NCBI RefSeq assembly: GCF_002741945.1
Contig: NZ_MDVN01000024.1
Span: 124,001-188,000, forward strand
DNA: 64,000 bases
From: Gaetbulibacter sp. 4G1
Lineage (GTDB): Bacteria; Bacteroidota; Bacteroidia; Flavobacteriales; Flavobacteriaceae
Reading direction: 5' to 3'
The position numbers were made by a program, and so were the translations under genes. The stretch's first letter is position 1, and each line of letters starts with the position of its first letter. A model generated the notes under the pieces. The model searched no databases and had not been told where the DNA came from. It saw only the letters and a program-made list of their open reading frames with translations. This document shows, piece after piece, positions 37,326 to 46,316 of the stretch.

Positions 37326-38828
37326 TTAATTTATATTAAAATATTTTTTTAATTCTTTTCTGTCAATTTTACCATTTATACTATGCGGAAATTCTTTAAT
37401 AAACCGTACATGCATAGGAACCATATAGCTAGGCATCTTTGATTTCATATACTCAAATATTTCTTTGGTATCAAAAGCTTCAGATTCAATTGCTAATCCT
37501 AATTCGGCATTTCCAAGGTTGTTATAAATATCTAAAGCTACTATATTAACCTTTTTTTTAGATTTGGTTTTAGCATGGAATTCAATCTCTGATAATTCAA
37601 CTCTATATCCTCTTATTTTTACTTGAAAATCACTTCTCCCAACATAAAGAAAATCTCCTTCCTCATCTTTAAGGCATAAATCTCCCGTTTTATAGTATCT
37701 TATATTTTTGCCATTTTCAGCTCTAACGAAAAAACTTAATTTATTTCTTTCTTCATTCTTCCAATAACCAGGTGTTATTTGAGGTCCGCCTAAACAGAGC
37801 TCCCCAGTTTCGCCAATTGCTACTTCTTCATTATTTTCATTTACTACTAGGTATAAAGTGTCCTTTTGAGGTGTACCTATAGCTATTATACCATTATGGG
37901 CTTTAGTATGAGTATCTTTATTATATGGGTAAAAACCGCTATAAACGGTAAATTCTGTAGGACCATAATAATTAAATATTTTGCAATTTGGTAAGCAGTC
38001 GCTCCACTCTTTTGCGATATCGCTGTATAAGGCTCCACCACCAAAGCTGCAATATCTAACAGATGTTTCGTTAATTTCTGGAAAGTAGGGGCGTAGATAG
38101 TTTATTATAGAAGGCACCATTGTTAGAACAGTTAATGCTTTTTCTTTAATGAGTTTAAATATATAAAAATACTTAATTGTTCCTTTTGGTATAGTATACA
38201 TACAGGAACCAGCTAATAATGGAAACAAATAAGTCACTACAGAGAAATCAAAAGTTAGTTCAAACATTTGAAGACATCTGTCTTTATTATTAAGATTAAA
38301 TTCAGGCTCAGCATCAATTGCGTTTACCAATGCTTGAACATTATTAAATGTAATTGGAACCCCTTTTGGAGTACCTGTAGTACCAGAAGTAAATAAAATA
38401 TATGCAATATCATTTTCAGATCCAGAAAAATCTTTTGGGCTTAAATTTGAATGCTGTTTTTGTAACCCACTTGAGTTAATAACCTCATAATTAGAATAAA
38501 CAGATTCTTTGGAAGAATCAATTACATATTTGGTTTTCGTAGATTCGAAAATATGGTGATTTCTATCTAACGGGGTGTCTGGGTTTACTGGCACATAAGC
38601 CTTTCCTTCTATCCATAAGGCAATTATGCTAGCATATGTATATATATCATCATTTGTTACTAATCCTATTAATTTTTCTGATGAGTCAACAATATTTACT
38701 ATCGCTAACCGAATTTTTTTTATTTCATTCTCAAAATCGTTATAAGTATAATATATATTACCAATGCAAAGCACATTATGCTCAGCATTATTTTCTATTG
38801 ATTTTTGTATGTTTTTTAAAAACTTCAT
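37326..38828 (-). CDS. DltA-like amino acid adenylating enzyme, altered specificity residue
   Basis: A 500-residue stand-alone adenylation domain. ATP-binding FTSGTTGTPKGVP is near residue 145, YYGPTE near 287, the YKTGDL block near 380 and NGKIDRKEL with the late catalytic lysine close to the end. It would activate an amino acid or acyl group and load the carrier protein at 37073. It resembles DltA and its paralogue at 56953 in MFELTFDFSVV and MVPSIINYLRPYF. Where DltA and the paralogue have FCGE, this protein has FGGGAL (about residue 262), so it probably prefers a different substrate from D-alanine. Start chosen at MKFLKNIQKSIENN. Confidence 0.88.
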   Translation of the reverse strand: MKFLKNIQKSIENNAEHNVLCIGNIYYTYNDFENEIKKIRLAIVNIVDSSEKLIGLVTNDDIYTYASIIALWIEGKAYVPVNPDTPLDRNHHIFESTKTKYVIDSSKESVYSNYEVINSSGLQKQHSNLSPKDFSGSENDIAYILFTSGTTGTPKGVPITFNNVQALVNAIDAEPEFNLNNKDRCLQMFELTFDFSVVTYLFPLLAGSCMYTIPKGTIKYFYIFKLIKEKALTVLTMVPSIINYLRPYFPEINETSVRYCSFGGGALYSDIAKEWSDCLPNCKIFNYYGPTEFTVYSGFYPYNKDTHTKAHNGIIAIGTPQKDTLYLVVNENNEEVAIGETGELCLGGPQITPGYWKNEERNKLSFFVRAENGKNIRYYKTGDLCLKDEEGDFLYVGRSDFQVKIRGYRVELSEIEFHAKTKSKKKVNIVALDIYNNLGNAELGLAIESEAFDTKEIFEYMKSKMPSYMVPMHVRFIKEFPHSINGKIDRKELKKYFNIN

Positions 38829-38853
38829 TTAGTTTACTATTCTATAATTAAAG

Positions 38854-39954
38854 TTAATAAAAATGGCCATCTCTATTTAAAAGATTTGTGTTCTTTAAAT
38901 TTAATTCCAGACTATTATGAGCCAAGCCGTTTTTTACAGATTTGTATGTAAATACAGTAAAAAAACGTTTTCTTATATTCTCTGCTAATATTCTATCATC
39001 TGTAAAGATAAATTTAGACTTCTTTTTAATAAAGTTTTCTACTAATACATCAACACATAAATTATAGTATTCTTTTTTTTCTACTAAAAAATATCTTATG
39101 TTAAATTCATTGTAATTTACTATAAATGATAAAAACCCAATTATTGTTTTGTTTTTAATAATTTTTAAGCTGTGGCTATAAATATTGTTACTTGTTCCAG
39201 CTTCTAAGTATTTATATTGTTGTTTAGAAGGAACTACTATTTGAGTATATTGTTTGTTGCTTATTTGCCAATTCACATAATCTTTTGATTTGACAATCAA
39301 ATCTTTTTTACATAAAGGCTCAATAAAACTCCAAATATCATCGTCTAATTCATTAATATAATCGTAAAAAAGGCCTTTTGTTCTTTTCTTTAATTTATTA
39401 TAATTAATCCTATTTATAATAGATGCGATTAAATAATCAAATTTATCAAGGATATATCTAAATGATTTTAAAAATTTGAATCGGCCAACTAGCATAGATG
39501 GATCAACACTTAAAAAAATAGTATACCTTAATCTTGATGCAATTACTGTAAAAGGTTGTTTTTGATAAAAATCTGCTATGTGCTCTGCATATGATTTAAT
39601 AATAATTTGATTTTTGGCTAATTTTAGTGCTTCGTAAAAAGTGTAAGTCCCTAAAATTGTTTTTTTATATTTCGGATGAACCCACCATAAAATCATCCAA
39701 TAAATTTTTTTATGCTCACCCTTTTTTACATTCAATAAATCTGGTATTAGATAAATGAAAGAAATTATTTTATTAGCTTCTTTTGCAACTAGACAACAAT
39801 AATCACCTTCTTCGACTCTTGGATTAGCCAATAGCCACATAGCCTTGCTTTTCGGTAAAGGGACTAAAGTATTTTCCCAATATAGGTTATGGTTAATTGC
39901 ATCTCTTAATGTTTTTTTTGTTAAGGCTTCAACCGATATTTTTTGATTCATCAA
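38854..39954 (-). CDS. GNAT-like protein of the glycan cluster
   Basis: A 366-residue soluble protein. The first 170 residues (CLVAKEANKIISFIYLIPD and YWMILWWVHPKYKKTILGT) look like a GNAT-fold acyltransferase domain; a second half (about 200-350) may be another GNAT-like unit (LKIIKNKTIIGFLSFIVNY). The assignment is weak because the acetyl-CoA loop is not clear. It sits between the formyltransferase and the second adenylating enzyme, so it may act on the activated amino acid or the amino-sugar. Confidence 0.55.
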   Translation of the reverse strand: MMNQKISVEALTKKTLRDAINHNLYWENTLVPLPKSKAMWLLANPRVEEGDYCCLVAKEANKIISFIYLIPDLLNVKKGEHKKIYWMILWWVHPKYKKTILGTYTFYEALKLAKNQIIIKSYAEHIADFYQKQPFTVIASRLRYTIFLSVDPSMLVGRFKFLKSFRYILDKFDYLIASIINRINYNKLKKRTKGLFYDYINELDDDIWSFIEPLCKKDLIVKSKDYVNWQISNKQYTQIVVPSKQQYKYLEAGTSNNIYSHSLKIIKNKTIIGFLSFIVNYNEFNIRYFLVEKKEYYNLCVDVLVENFIKKKSKFIFTDDRILAENIRKRFFTVFTYKSVKNGLAHNSLELNLKNTNLLNRDGHFY

Positions 39955-40000
39955 TTTGTCATATTAAAACAGTTGTATTAAAAACTATTTTTAAAACTAA

Positions 40001-40609
40001 TTATAGTTCTAAATTTTTAAAGTGTTGCTTTTCGATTTTATTTATAGTCTTTATTATTATAATCACTCCTTCTTTAGCGAATTTTTTGTAAAGCGAATCA
40101 AATGTGTCTTTATTTTTAATCTTAATAGCTTTTTGGCAAAGTATAACCCCTTCGTCAATATTATGGTCAATTATATGAGTTGTTATACCTGTTACTTTCA
40201 CACCGTAAGATATTGCATCTTGAATAGCCGTTTTAGTTCCCAAAAAACTAGGAAATAAAGATGGATGGATATTAATAATTCTATTTGGAAAAGCCAATAA
40301 CATTTCCTTCTTTATATAGTACTTATAGTTTAGCATAAACACATAGTCAATCTTTTTTTTTTCTAATTCTTTAATTAATATTTTTTGATAGCTTATTAAG
40401 TTTGAATAATCAGATTTTATTAGCTTAAGGGACTCAATTCCATATTTTTCGGCAAGCTCTTTTGCTCCGCAAGGTTCTTCTTCATAGACAACTAGTTTCA
40501 AATAAGACCTTTGAAATTTTCCTTCATAAAATGACTCGATAGTATCTTTGGCATTTCTTCCCCAGCCAGTAACTAAAATTGCCCAATTGATATTATTTTC
40601 TCTCTTCAT
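40001..40609 (-). CDS. PurN-like formyltransferase, probably sugar N-formyltransferase
   Basis: A 202-residue protein with the formyltransferase signature NIHPSLFPSFLG, which has the catalytic Asn and His, and the later Asp in HIIDHNIDEGVIL. It should use a formyl-tetrahydrofolate donor. Size and location in a glycan cluster point to N-formylation of an amino-sugar rather than purine synthesis. It overlaps the start region of its neighbour by 17 bases (40593-40609), so the two are translated together. Confidence 0.85.
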   Translation of the reverse strand: MKRENNINWAILVTGWGRNAKDTIESFYEGKFQRSYLKLVVYEEEPCGAKELAEKYGIESLKLIKSDYSNLISYQKILIKELEKKKIDYVFMLNYKYYIKKEMLLAFPNRIINIHPSLFPSFLGTKTAIQDAISYGVKVTGITTHIIDHNIDEGVILCQKAIKIKNKDTFDSLYKKFAKEGVIIIIKTINKIEKQHFKNLEL

Positions 40610-41201
40610 CTAAATCTTTTATAACTGAATTTGGAATGGTAACTACATCTTTTGATGTTATTACTTTTTTTATAGTTTTAAAAAGTATATTTAAGTCAAG
40701 CAGAAAGCTTAGGTTCTCAACATATTCTAAATCTTTTTTTAATCTACTATCCCAATCTAATAAATTTCTGCCTGATATTTGTGCTAAACCTGTAATCCCT
40801 GGCTTAACACTATGTCTCTTTTTTTCAAGTTTTGTATAATAAGGTATGTAACGTATTAGTAGAGGTCTAGGGCCTATAAAACTCATGTTGCCAATTAGAA
40901 CATTTATAAGTTGCGGCAATTCATCCAAAGATGTTTTTCTCAAAATATTGCCAAACTTTGTTAATCTATCTTTATCAGATAATAAATTACCGTAAGCATC
41001 TTTTTTGTCGTTCATGGTTTTATATTTAATAATATAGAAATTTCTTTCATTTTTCCCAGGTCTTTTTTGAAGAAAAAACACGCTTCTATTATTAAATATA
41101 AATAAGAAAAAAGTAATAGCTAAAAGCAGAGGAGATAATAAAATCAAACCCACTAGGGCAAAAACAAAATCTAATAGTCGCTTTATTATATTTTTATACA
41201 A
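40593..41201 (-). CDS. Phosphoglycosyl transferase (PglC-like), second copy
   Basis: A 202-residue protein with one N-terminal membrane segment and the blocks FYIIKYKTMND, TSLDELPQLINVLIGNMSFIG, PRPLL and KPGITGLAQISGRN. It belongs to the same family as 35741 but is clearly diverged. It should attach the first phospho-sugar to undecaprenyl phosphate. Its 3' end overlaps the formyltransferase gene by 17 bases. Confidence 0.93.
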   Translation of the reverse strand: MYKNIIKRLLDFVFALVGLILLSPLLLAITFFLFIFNNRSVFFLQKRPGKNERNFYIIKYKTMNDKKDAYGNLLSDKDRLTKFGNILRKTSLDELPQLINVLIGNMSFIGPRPLLIRYIPYYTKLEKKRHSVKPGITGLAQISGRNLLDWDSRLKKDLEYVENLSFLLDLNILFKTIKKVITSKDVVTIPNSVIKDLDEERK

Positions 41202-41332
41202 ACTCTGTGGTTTACTTTAACTTTATTTTGCTGCTATTAATACTCAAATATATAATTATCTGTAAAAAATAAGCTTTTATATTAAGTAAAAACGTTCTCT
41301 TTTATTATTTTACCGTTGAGTTACTTGTTTTG

Positions 41333-42652
41333 TTATCTCTTAGAATTATTTTTAGAATAATTGTTTATGGTAGTCTTTCTTTTACCAGACGCTAATAGTG
41401 GAATTTCAAGAACATATTCTATTTTGATTTCAGCGTCCTTTCCTAAATAATCTTTAAAATCTTTTAAAACTTTTTCTTCTTGATTAAATAAGTTTGAAGT
41501 ATTCAATTTTAAAGTATATATTTTTTCTCCTTCTTGTATAAGCTGACTTTGTTTTAATCCAACGTAAGTATAATTGTTAATCATAATAAAGGATGAAACT
41601 ACTTCTCCTTTAGTATTAAAAATAGTATCCGTTTTTCTACCTTCAATAGTTTTAAAAACAGGAGGAGAGAAATTATAATTAATTATTCCTATATCGCCAG
41701 TATCGTATCTAATCATTGGAGTACAGTAGTTAAATAAATCTGTAATTACAATTCTTCCTAATTCACCTGGTTCTGCAGGTGTGTCTTCATCTAATTTAAA
41801 TACTTCTACATAGAAGCTAGCCCAGTTTATGGTGAAACTATCTGTATTTATTTCTTGTTGTGCAATAATTCCATTTTCCATATTAGAATACCTAGACACT
41901 ATGGGGGCTCTAAAATATTCTTTTAGGCGTGTTTTAGTACTTTTATTTAATCCTTCTGATATTGCAATCACTCCTTTTACCTTATTGTTTAATGGTGGAA
42001 CTTTAATTGATTCAAGATAGTTACATGTTTGCTCAAAAGCAGATGCATAGCCTAACCAAAAAATGTTTGAGGGGTCGTTCTTTACTTCATTGATTAATTC
42101 TTCTGTTGAATTTTTAGTGATTTTTAAAACTTCAATAGGTTTAATGTTTTGTATTATACGCAATAGCTTGCTCTTTTTGTAATACTCATTCCAATGTCTA
42201 AAATAAAACAGTTTTGCACCAGTTTTGAACCCAACTTTTTTAGAAAAATAAAGTGTATCTGCTGTGGTTCTTTGTACTTTATTCTTATCATGCCTTATTT
42301 TCAATACGGCGCCAGTTGAACCGCTTGTACAAATTAATTTGTTCTTTTTGTTGCTATAAAGTTTAGATTCAAACTCTTCTGGTTTGCTTTGGATTATGTT
42401 TTTATTTATTAAAGGAAAATCATCCAAAGAATTGTAGGTGGTACTTTGATAAAAAGTAGTAGTAGAAGTTGCATGTTTCAATAAACTTGATAAGTATTCC
42501 TTTCTTTTTTTTATTGATTCATTTGAGGAGTAATCATTTAAAATACTTGAAATATCTTTTATATGATTTTTAATTGGTGCCCCTTTAATTAAATCGATTT
42601 TCCAAAAGATAGAACGTCTCATATATTCAAAAAAAGCAAATAGCAAACTCAT
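41333..42652 (-). CDS. CapK/phenylacetate-CoA ligase-like adenylate-forming enzyme
   Basis: A 439-residue protein of the adenylate-forming family. The phosphate-binding loop is CTSGSTGAVLKIRHD near residue 110, with MIRYDTGDIGIINY near residue 312. This arrangement is typical of CapK-like proteins in capsule and O-antigen loci, whose exact reactions are largely unknown. It is the third adenylate-forming enzyme of the locus beside the two DltA-like ones, but has no neighbouring carrier of its own. It lies 131 bases upstream of the sugar transferase in the operon. Confidence 0.8.
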   Translation of the reverse strand: MSLLFAFFEYMRRSIFWKIDLIKGAPIKNHIKDISSILNDYSSNESIKKRKEYLSSLLKHATSTTTFYQSTTYNSLDDFPLINKNIIQSKPEEFESKLYSNKKNKLICTSGSTGAVLKIRHDKNKVQRTTADTLYFSKKVGFKTGAKLFYFRHWNEYYKKSKLLRIIQNIKPIEVLKITKNSTEELINEVKNDPSNIFWLGYASAFEQTCNYLESIKVPPLNNKVKGVIAISEGLNKSTKTRLKEYFRAPIVSRYSNMENGIIAQQEINTDSFTINWASFYVEVFKLDEDTPAEPGELGRIVITDLFNYCTPMIRYDTGDIGIINYNFSPPVFKTIEGRKTDTIFNTKGEVVSSFIMINNYTYVGLKQSQLIQEGEKIYTLKLNTSNLFNQEEKVLKDFKDYLGKDAEIKIEYVLEIPLLASGKRKTTINNYSKNNSKR

Positions 42653-42676
42653 TATCTTTATTATTTACAATTGATG

Positions 42677-43834
42677 CTAATCTAAGTCATTATATTCAGC
42701 TAGTAATGCTTCCCAAACCCTTCTTCGTTCAAATTTTAAAACTATGTTAGCTCTAGATTGCATTCCCATTTCTATAGCTTCTTTTTTATTATTTAAAACA
42801 TAATCCATTGCTTTGTATATAGCTTCATGGCTTTTTGTTGGAATAATAATGCCATGCTTTTTATCATCTATAATTTCATTGCAACCATTTATGTTAGTCA
42901 CTATACTAGGTAATTCCATGGCACCAGATTGCATAACAACATTAGGAAAGCCTTCTCGATAGCTAGGGAACACCAAAACATTTGAAATCATAAAATAAGG
43001 CCTAACATCATCAACCCAACCTACAGAAACAATGTTTTTATTATTTTTTATAATCTCCATTGACTGCGGCAAAAGTGGGTCTAATTCATTTTCGTAAGTC
43101 CCAACAAGTAAAAGTTTTACTTTGTTATTTTCATTATTTATTTTGTTAAAAGCAAGCAATAGTTCATTAATACCTTTGTCAGATACCAACCTACCAACAT
43201 AAACAAAAACAAAATCATCATTTTGCAATCCAAATGTGCTTTTCATTTTTAATAATTTGTCATGGTCGGTAAATAGTTTGGGGTCAAAGTATGAGGTGTC
43301 TATACCATTAGAACTCCCATTGGCAATGACTTTTAATTTACCTTTGTTTGTAAAGTTGTTTTCTAATATAATATCAACCAATCCAAAAGAATTTGGATAT
43401 ATTTTAGTTGCACATTTATAAGTTATTTTTTCTACAAAGTTTAATAAGTGCCTTTTAGCCCCTTTTGCTTCAACCAATGGCAAACCTGCAATAGTATGCA
43501 ATCTGTGAGGAACTCTTGCTAGTTTTGCGGCAAGCATAGATAGCGTTCCAGCCTTTGGTGTATGAGAATGCACAATAAAGGGTTTTTCCTTTTTAAACAA
43601 TTTATACAATTGCCAAACTGCATAAAGATCTTTAAAAGGCGTAATCTTCCTTGTCATTTCAATAGGGAGAGTAGGAACGCTTTCATATTCAGAAACCATG
43701 TTAAGCGCATTATCTTCTCCTCGCGATGATACAGCTATTATGTCAAAATAATTTGACATAAACTTTAACTGACCTTGCAATAAACCGCTTAGTGACAATG
43801 GTACAGTAGTAATTCTAATAAGTTTCTTTTTCAT
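42677..43834 (-). CDS. Glycosyltransferase family 4
   Basis: A 385-residue protein starting MKKKLIRITTVPLSLSGLLQG, the N-terminus typical of PglA/WbpH-like Bacteroidota enzymes; a frame starting 14 codons upstream adds an unlikely extension. Donor-binding blocks are VYVGRLVSDKGINELL near residue 205 and FPSYREGFPNVVMQSGAMELP near 285, including the EGFPN motif. It should add the second or a later sugar to the lipid-linked glycan. It follows the seven-gene FemAB/GNAT array by 110 bases. Confidence 0.92.
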   Translation of the reverse strand: MKKKLIRITTVPLSLSGLLQGQLKFMSNYFDIIAVSSRGEDNALNMVSEYESVPTLPIEMTRKITPFKDLYAVWQLYKLFKKEKPFIVHSHTPKAGTLSMLAAKLARVPHRLHTIAGLPLVEAKGAKRHLLNFVEKITYKCATKIYPNSFGLVDIILENNFTNKGKLKVIANGSSNGIDTSYFDPKLFTDHDKLLKMKSTFGLQNDDFVFVYVGRLVSDKGINELLLAFNKINNENNKVKLLLVGTYENELDPLLPQSMEIIKNNKNIVSVGWVDDVRPYFMISNVLVFPSYREGFPNVVMQSGAMELPSIVTNINGCNEIIDDKKHGIIIPTKSHEAIYKAMDYVLNNKKEAIEMGMQSRANIVLKFERRRVWEALLAEYNDLD

Positions 43835-43943
43835 AAAAAAGCGGTTATAATAGTCTTCATAATTGGTACACGACAAATATATAAAAGTAATTAGTTCTCG
43901 TAAGGTTTCATCTTTATTTTACTTGGTTATGCGATTAACCGTA

Positions 43944-45086
43944 CTATTTAATAAAAGAAACTTTTTGAAACTCATCTTTTCCTTTAATTATATACGAGTT
44001 TTTTGCTTTATAAATACTTATGTCATCTGCATGATTTTTTGACGTGTATAAAAAATCATTAATATATCTTTTTAAGCGATTATCTAAAGTGGCTACTTGA
44101 TTCATTTTTATATAATTATCGGATGTTAAATGATTAATTGATTCAATTTCTGAAACAACTGCATCAACCTTATTCTTTTGTTTTTTAGTAAAAAAAGCTC
44201 TTATATCTGGATATATTTCATTTATCTTTTTGGATTTCAAATACTCCTTTAGTTGAATTTTGACAATTAAAAAATTGAGTTTAAAGGATGGATTTTTATA
44301 TACAATATGGTGATTGTATCTGTAAATATTATTACTCCACCTACGCTTATAATCCATACCACCTACGCCCATTTCAAAAAGAATATACTTATTGTTAGCA
44401 CACCATTCGATTTGTTTATAAATTTCAACATGACCTAAACCAAACTTTGAATAATCGACGTTATACGACGATAAATAACTAAATAATACTTTATCAAAAT
44501 GATAATTTAAAGACACCTCAATAGGCTCATCTTTGTTATAAATTACAAATAAAGAAGCATTTTTATTAATAATTTCTGAGTATGTATTTTCTAATAAATA
44601 ATCCCATTCATGTAAATTCTTATGTAATTCGTTTCGTTGATTAAACCTTGCTACTATCATTTCATATAAAGACTGCATAACAAAATTATAATCTGATTTA
44701 TCAATATCACCATAAAACATTTTATATTCAATGTCAAAGCAAATTTCTAACCGCTTAACATATCTTGTTAAAACGTTCCTTTTTTTCGAATTGAATTGAC
44801 GATTCATAAAGCTGTCAATTGAATCAGCAGGGTTTAATAAAATAGAATATCCCCAATTAAATTCTGATATTATCTTAGTTTTTAATGTATGATGTCTTAG
44901 GTTTAATTTAAAGTACTCTGGTACTAAACGGTGTGAATAAACAGAGTTTTCAGCTGTTTTGAAATGATTATTAGTAGGCTTGTTTTTTACCTTTAAATTA
45001 AAATACTCAATACTTTCATACAAGTAATGAATAGAACTAGTTTTAAATAATTTAGGAAATACAACTATTTTAGTTTTATTACTCAT
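43944..45086 (-). CDS. FemAB/GNAT-like transferase, array member 7 (last transcribed)
   Basis: A 380-residue protein of the tandem family. The core (about residues 90-275) contains MFYGDIDKSDY, ARFNQRNEL, ASLFVIYNKDEPIEVSLNY, YNVDYSKFGLGHVEIY and FEMGVGGMDYKRRW. The same ordered motifs are found in the six genes upstream. They match the general pattern of BioF2/FemAB-type GNAT proteins found in exopolysaccharide loci. A conserved short C-terminal segment (residues about 325-380) with KNSYIIKGKDEFQKVSF ends the protein. Acceptor and donor unknown. Confidence 0.75.
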   Translation of the reverse strand: MSNKTKIVVFPKLFKTSSIHYLYESIEYFNLKVKNKPTNNHFKTAENSVYSHRLVPEYFKLNLRHHTLKTKIISEFNWGYSILLNPADSIDSFMNRQFNSKKRNVLTRYVKRLEICFDIEYKMFYGDIDKSDYNFVMQSLYEMIVARFNQRNELHKNLHEWDYLLENTYSEIINKNASLFVIYNKDEPIEVSLNYHFDKVLFSYLSSYNVDYSKFGLGHVEIYKQIEWCANNKYILFEMGVGGMDYKRRWSNNIYRYNHHIVYKNPSFKLNFLIVKIQLKEYLKSKKINEIYPDIRAFFTKKQKNKVDAVVSEIESINHLTSDNYIKMNQVATLDNRLKRYINDFLYTSKNHADDISIYKAKNSYIIKGKDEFQKVSFIK

Positions 45087-45110
45087 TTCAAGTTTTCTAA
45101 ATATTTGGTT

Positions 45111-46313
45111 TTAATTTTTGATGATTAAATTTTGACTTTTTTTTGTGCCTTCAAAATAAAAGATTTGCGTGTCATTTAAATCCGCAAAAACATTTACATT
45201 CTTAATATTATCTTGATTTTTATGTATAAAATAGTTTAGTGGTTTTATTAAAAAATTATGTTCAATATTATTTACATCTATTCGCTTTAACTTTTCAGAG
45301 CTTGGAATTTCTGGAGTACTATTAGATGTAATAATGCATGGTATATTTTTTTTTAATTTAGATTTTGTAATTCTATATTTATACTTTGCATACCTGCCAT
45401 ATAATAAATGAATATTTGCCTTTTTAAGGAACTTAATTAAGCTATATCTCAATTTTAATTTTAAATGCTTTAAATGTGCTATAATAGAAGCAGGCAAGGA
45501 TTTAGAGTTGTAAATTATATGTTCATTATAAACATAGCTTTTGTTTACATATTTTCTTTTATGCATAAAGTCACCTCGACTCATATCAAATAACTTAAAT
45601 CCATTATTGAAAGCCCATTCTAAGTGATTTACCATATTTATATGCCCCAAATTGAACATTTGATAATCTATATCATAACTACTATTCCAATGGAAAATGC
45701 ACTCCTCGTCTACAAAATTAAGCGTTATGTTTATTGGTTTTTTATCATGATAAATAACAAATAGGCTTGCTTTTTTATTTAGTATCATTGGATACATTAT
45801 ATCTCGATACAATTCTAAAAAGGGTAGTTCAAAATTTAATTCTTCTTTTTGAGCAAACCTGCGCTTTGTAATTAATATAAGCCTATTGAAAAGTATGTTA
45901 TACTCATTTTTTGAAATATCGCCATAATATATTTTATAATTTGGAGCTATGCATAAATCCAAACGTTTTCGATACCTTTTTAATTGCGATTTTCTAGCCC
46001 TACCCAAATGATTGTTTAAATAATCTTCAAGGTTTTTGAAACATGCTAAATCTATTATATAACCCGAATAGAGGGGTGCTTCTAATAGTTTTAAAGGGGT
46101 AGATTTGCTAAACTCTGGTTTTAAGTAATTTGGTATATCATGTATTGTATATGTTAAATAATCAATGCTAAAATTTTCGCTTGCATTTGAATTGTAAGCA
46201 TCAGTATTTAAAAAAATATTCGTTATTTTTTTGTAAAAAGGAGGAAAGCTCTTTTCTTTTAAAAAAAGATCTAAAAAAAAACTTGCCTTAATATGTTTCT
46301 TATTTCTTTGCAT
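45111..46313 (-). CDS. FemAB/GNAT-like transferase, array member 6
   Basis: A 400-residue paralogue. Core motifs: IYYGDISKNEYN, RRFAQKEEL, ASLFVIYHDKKPINITLNF, YDIDYQMFNLGHINMV and FDMSRGDFMHKRKY. The N-terminal FPPFYKKITN corresponds to the LPVYN segment of other members. The C-terminal segment (IDVNNIEHNFLIKPLNYF and onward) is kept. It starts just 3 bases from the preceding gene's stop. The active-site region MSRGDF differs from LLKGxY in members 3 to 5, which hints at a different acceptor. Confidence 0.75.
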   Translation of the reverse strand: MQRNKKHIKASFFLDLFLKEKSFPPFYKKITNIFLNTDAYNSNASENFSIDYLTYTIHDIPNYLKPEFSKSTPLKLLEAPLYSGYIIDLACFKNLEDYLNNHLGRARKSQLKRYRKRLDLCIAPNYKIYYGDISKNEYNILFNRLILITKRRFAQKEELNFELPFLELYRDIMYPMILNKKASLFVIYHDKKPINITLNFVDEECIFHWNSSYDIDYQMFNLGHINMVNHLEWAFNNGFKLFDMSRGDFMHKRKYVNKSYVYNEHIIYNSKSLPASIIAHLKHLKLKLRYSLIKFLKKANIHLLYGRYAKYKYRITKSKLKKNIPCIITSNSTPEIPSSEKLKRIDVNNIEHNFLIKPLNYFIHKNQDNIKNVNVFADLNDTQIFYFEGTKKSQNLIIKN

Positions 46314-46316
46314 TAA

